In this document: positions 61,585 to 64,000 of the stretch, piece by piece
Layout of the letters: every line of letters starts with the position of its first letter
Position numbering within the stretch: position 1 is the first letter of the stretch
From: Climacium dendroides
Taxonomy: Eukaryota; Streptophyta; Bryopsida; Hypnales; Climaciaceae
Length of the DNA stretch: 64,000 bases
NCBI GenBank assembly: GCA_950106755.1
Contig: CATNNA010000003.1
Location: 992,001-1,056,000 of the forward strand
Direction of reading: 5' to 3'
The notes under the pieces: model-generated
The model's database searches: none
Told to the model about the DNA's origin: nothing
The model's input: only the letters and a program-made list of their open reading frames with translations
Made by a program: the position numbers and the translations under genes

Positions 61585-63707
61585 ATGTCCGAAAACATAT
61601 TACACAAGTTGCAAATCTTCGAAATAATTAGGATTCATCAAAAAATGATGTTTAAGAGAACCCTATTGCTTCCCCACACTTTTCCATTTGAAATGGGTTT
61701 AAAAAAAGAAACTCTAAAAATCATGCTATATTTAATAGAAACCAAAACAATGAATTATATCGTTTTGACGTGGAAGCATGTCCGAAAACATATTACACAA
61801 GTTGCAAATCTACGAAATAATTAGGATTCATCAAAAAATGAAGTTTAAGAGAACCCTATTGCTTCCCCACACTTTTCCATTTGAAATGGGTTTAAAAAAA
61901 GAAACTCTAAAAATTATTCTGTATTTAATAGAAACCAAAACAATGAATTATATCGTTTTGACGTGGAAGCATGTCCGAAAACATATTACACAAGTTGCAA
62001 ATCTACGAAATAATTAGGATTCATCAAAAAATGAAGTTTAAGAGAACCCTATTGCTTCCCCACACTTTTCCATTTGAAATGGGTTTAAAAAAAGAAACTC
62101 TAAAAATTATTCTGTATTTAATAGAAACCAAAACAATGAATTATATCGTTTTGACGTGGAAGCATGTCCGAAAACATATTACACAAGTTGCAAATCTACG
62201 AAATAATTAGGATTCATCTAAAAATGAAGTTTAAGAGAACCCTATTGCTTCCCCACACTTTTCCATTTGAAATGGGTTTAAAAAAAGAAACTCTAAAAAT
62301 TATTCTGTATTTAATAGAAACCAAAACAATGAATTATATCGTTTTGACGTGGAAGCATGTCCGAAAACATATTACACAAGTTGCAAATCTACGAAATAAT
62401 TAGGATTCATCAAAAAATGAAGTTTAAGAGAACCCTATTGCTTCCCCACACTTTTCCATTTGAAATGGGTTTAAAAAAAGAAACTCTAAAAATTATTCTG
62501 TATTTAATAGAAACCAAAACAATGAATTATATCGTTTTGACGTGGAAGCATGTCCGAAAACATATTACACAAGTTGCAAATCTACGAAATAATTAGGATT
62601 CATCAAAAAATGAAGTTTAGGAGAACCCTATTGCTTCCGCACACTTTTCCATTTGAAATAGGTTTAAAAAAAGAAACTCTAAAAATTATTCTGTATTTAA
62701 TAGAAACCAAAACAATGAATTATATCGTTTTGACGTGGAAGCATGTCCGAAAACATATTACACAAGTTGCAAATCTTCGAAATAATTAGGATTCATCCAA
62801 AAATGAAGTTTAAGAGAACCCTATTGCTTCCCCACACTTTTCCATTTGAAATGGGTTTAAAAAATGAAACTCTACAAATCATGCTATATTTAATAGAAAC
62901 CAAAACAATGAATTATATCGTTTTGACGTGGAAGCATGTCCGAAAACATATTACACAAGTTGCAAATCTACGAAATAATTAGGATTCATCAAAAAATGAA
63001 GTTTAAGAGAACCCTATTGCTTCCCCACACTTTTCCATTTGAAATGGGTTTAAAAAAAGAAACTCTAAAAATTATTCTGTATTTAATAGAAACCAAAACA
63101 ATGAATTATATCGTTTTGACGTGGAAGCATGTCCGAAAACATATTACACAAGTTGCAAATCTACGAAATAATTAGGATTCATCAAAAAATGAAGTTTAGG
63201 AGAACCCTATTGCTTCCGCACACTTTTCCATTTGAAATAGGTTTAAAAAATGAAACTCTACAAATCATGCTATATTTAATAGAAACCAAAAGAATGAATT
63301 ATATCGTTTTGACGTGGAAGCATGTCCGAAAACATATTACACAAGTTGCAAATCTACGAAATAATTAGGATTCATCAAAAAATGAAGTTTAGGAGAACCC
63401 TATTGCTTCCGCACACTTTTCCATTTGAAATAGGTTTAAAAAATGAAACTCTACAAATCATGCTATATTTAATAGAAACCAAAACAATGAATTATATCGT
63501 TTTGACGTGGAAGCATGTCCGAAAACATATTACACAAGTTGCAAATCTTCGAAATAATTAGGATTCATCCAAAAATGATGTTTAAGAGAACCCTATTGCT
63601 TCCCCACACTTTTCCATTTGAAATGGGTTTAAAAAAAGAAACTCTAAAAATCATGCTATATCTAATAGAAACCAAAACAATGAATTATATCGTTCTGACG
63701 TGGAAGC
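61585..63707. repeat. Terminal HOR copy 2, 11 monomers (2,123 bp)
   Basis: Monomers 320-330 match copy 1 with one CATCTAAAAA monomer removed (only 62164 remains). Before the loss the offset is 2,316 bp and after it 2,123 bp. The CCAAAAGAATG mutation (61163 region in copy 1) and TTCTGACG (61571 and 63694) both lie 2,123 bp apart. The match appears complete at all diagnostic sites otherwise. Confidence 0.93.
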
Positions 63708-64000
63708 ATGTCCGAAAACATATTACACAAGTTGCAAATCTTCGAAATAATTAGGATTCATCAAAAAATGATGTTTAAGAGAACCCTATTGCTTCCCCAC
63801 ACTTTTCCATTTGAAATGGGTTTAAAAAAAGAAACTCTAAAAATCATGCTATATTTAATAGAAACCAAAACAATGAATTATATCGTTTTGACGTGGAAGC
63901 ATGTCCGAAAACATATTACACAAGTTGCAAATCTACGAAATAATTAGGATTCATCAAAAAATGAAGTTTAAGAGAACCCTATTGCTTCCCCACACTTTTC
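63708..64000. repeat. Start of terminal HOR copy 3, including a partial last monomer
   Basis: Monomer 331 (63708-63900) matches monomers 308 and 320, the first of each preceding unit. The final 100 bp (63901-64000) is the left half of monomer 332, of the m35 A, m56 A type expected at the second place. The array therefore continues beyond the window without change. Confidence 0.93.

Larger units (their letters stand above)
1..64000. repeat. Continuous 193-bp tandem satellite array with higher-order repeats
   Basis: The whole window is a head-to-tail array of one 193-bp monomer in one orientation: 331 complete copies plus three bases on the left and 100 bp on the right. Monomer starts advance by exactly 193 bp except at fourteen length-variant copies whose deviations sum to +14 bp, so the register is fully accounted for. 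The first copy has 59 G/C in 193 bases. No unique sequence, transposable element or orientation change occurs anywhere. Monomer length near a nucleosome repeat and an uninterrupted, HOR-structured array are typical of eukaryotic centromeric or pericentromeric satellites; that role is inferred. I do not recognise the family by name. Knob or subtelomeric heterochromatin is the main alternative. Confidence 0.97.

Noticed and set aside
4..63947. About 330 overlapping open frames of 71-87 codons, one per monomer, as protein-coding genes
   Set aside because: They are copies of one frame in a 193-bp repeat, overlap each other by 47 bp, rotate frame each unit, and their variants are mostly amino-acid changing with no sign of codon-level constraint. 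The A8, 192-bp and 200-bp monomers break the frame without consequence. No domain is recognisable.
1..64000. CRISPR array
   Set aside because: The period is regular, but the whole unit is repeated; there are no unique spacers between short repeats, and the unit is 193 bp.
1..64000. Telomeric or subtelomeric simple repeat
   Set aside because: AACCCTATT in each monomer resembles a telomere-like word, but it occurs once per 193 bp and never in tandem.
1..64000. rDNA spacer, tRNA cluster or 5S array
   Set aside because: No conserved tRNA A/B box pairs, 5S gene or rRNA sequence is recognisable in the monomer on either strand.
1..64000. Bacterial or phage origin
   Set aside because: Tens of kilobases of homogeneous non-coding satellite with nested higher-order repeats is not known from bacterial or phage genomes.

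Overview
The whole 64 kb window is one uninterrupted satellite DNA array. A 193-bp, AT-rich monomer (about 31% G+C, counted by hand on the first copy) is repeated head to tail in a single orientation. Taking position m1 as the A of the ATG at window position 4, there are 331 complete monomers plus a 100-bp partial copy at the right edge. 317 monomers are exactly 193 bp. The exceptions are eight of 194 bp (an A7 tract grown to A8), one of 192 bp at 43244, a cluster of 192/194/194/192 bp at 3092-3863, and one of 200 bp at 57718. These deviations sum to +14 bp, exactly the offset between the first and last monomer. I see no protein-coding gene, tRNA, rRNA, transposon, CRISPR array or unique sequence.

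This architecture points to a eukaryotic (peri)centromeric or other heterochromatic block, of the kind resolved by long-read assembly of plant or animal genomes. The monomer length is near a nucleosome repeat length, and megabase-type head-to-tail homogenised arrays are typical of centromeres. I do not recognise the monomer as a named family, so neither species nor centromere identity can be fixed from sequence alone.

Monomers differ at about 25 recurrent diagnostic positions, which act as a barcode and reveal nested higher-order repeats (HORs). From left to right: a 7-mer HOR (1,351 bp) in the first 8 kb, interrupted by a pocket of old divergent monomers at 3.1-3.9 kb; a 22-monomer tandem duplication of exactly 4,246 bp (9268-13513 and 13514-17759) carrying three matching private mutations; a 9/10-mer family (17.8-22.2 kb); an irregular patch; 5-mer HORs of 965 bp (24.3-26.8 and 29.1-31.1 kb); a family of HOR units of 6, 9 or 11 monomers, each led by an A8 monomer (31.5-40.7 kb); an irregular patch rich in conversion-like mosaics (40.7-43.8 kb); 9/8-mer and 3-mer repeats (43.8-48.8 kb); a 13-mer duplication of 2,509 bp (49998-55015) with a third rearranged relative; a second divergent pocket (57.7-58.1 kb); and a 12-mer/11-mer HOR (59269-63707) that continues out of the window.

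Nothing here works as a gene system. The biology lies in the array: rapid local homogenisation by unequal exchange and gene conversion, probable protein-binding or structural motifs retained in most monomers (a TTCG-nnnn-A-containing motif and a 13-bp dyad), and an apparent 79-codon open frame in almost every monomer that is best explained as a by-product of repeat homogenisation.
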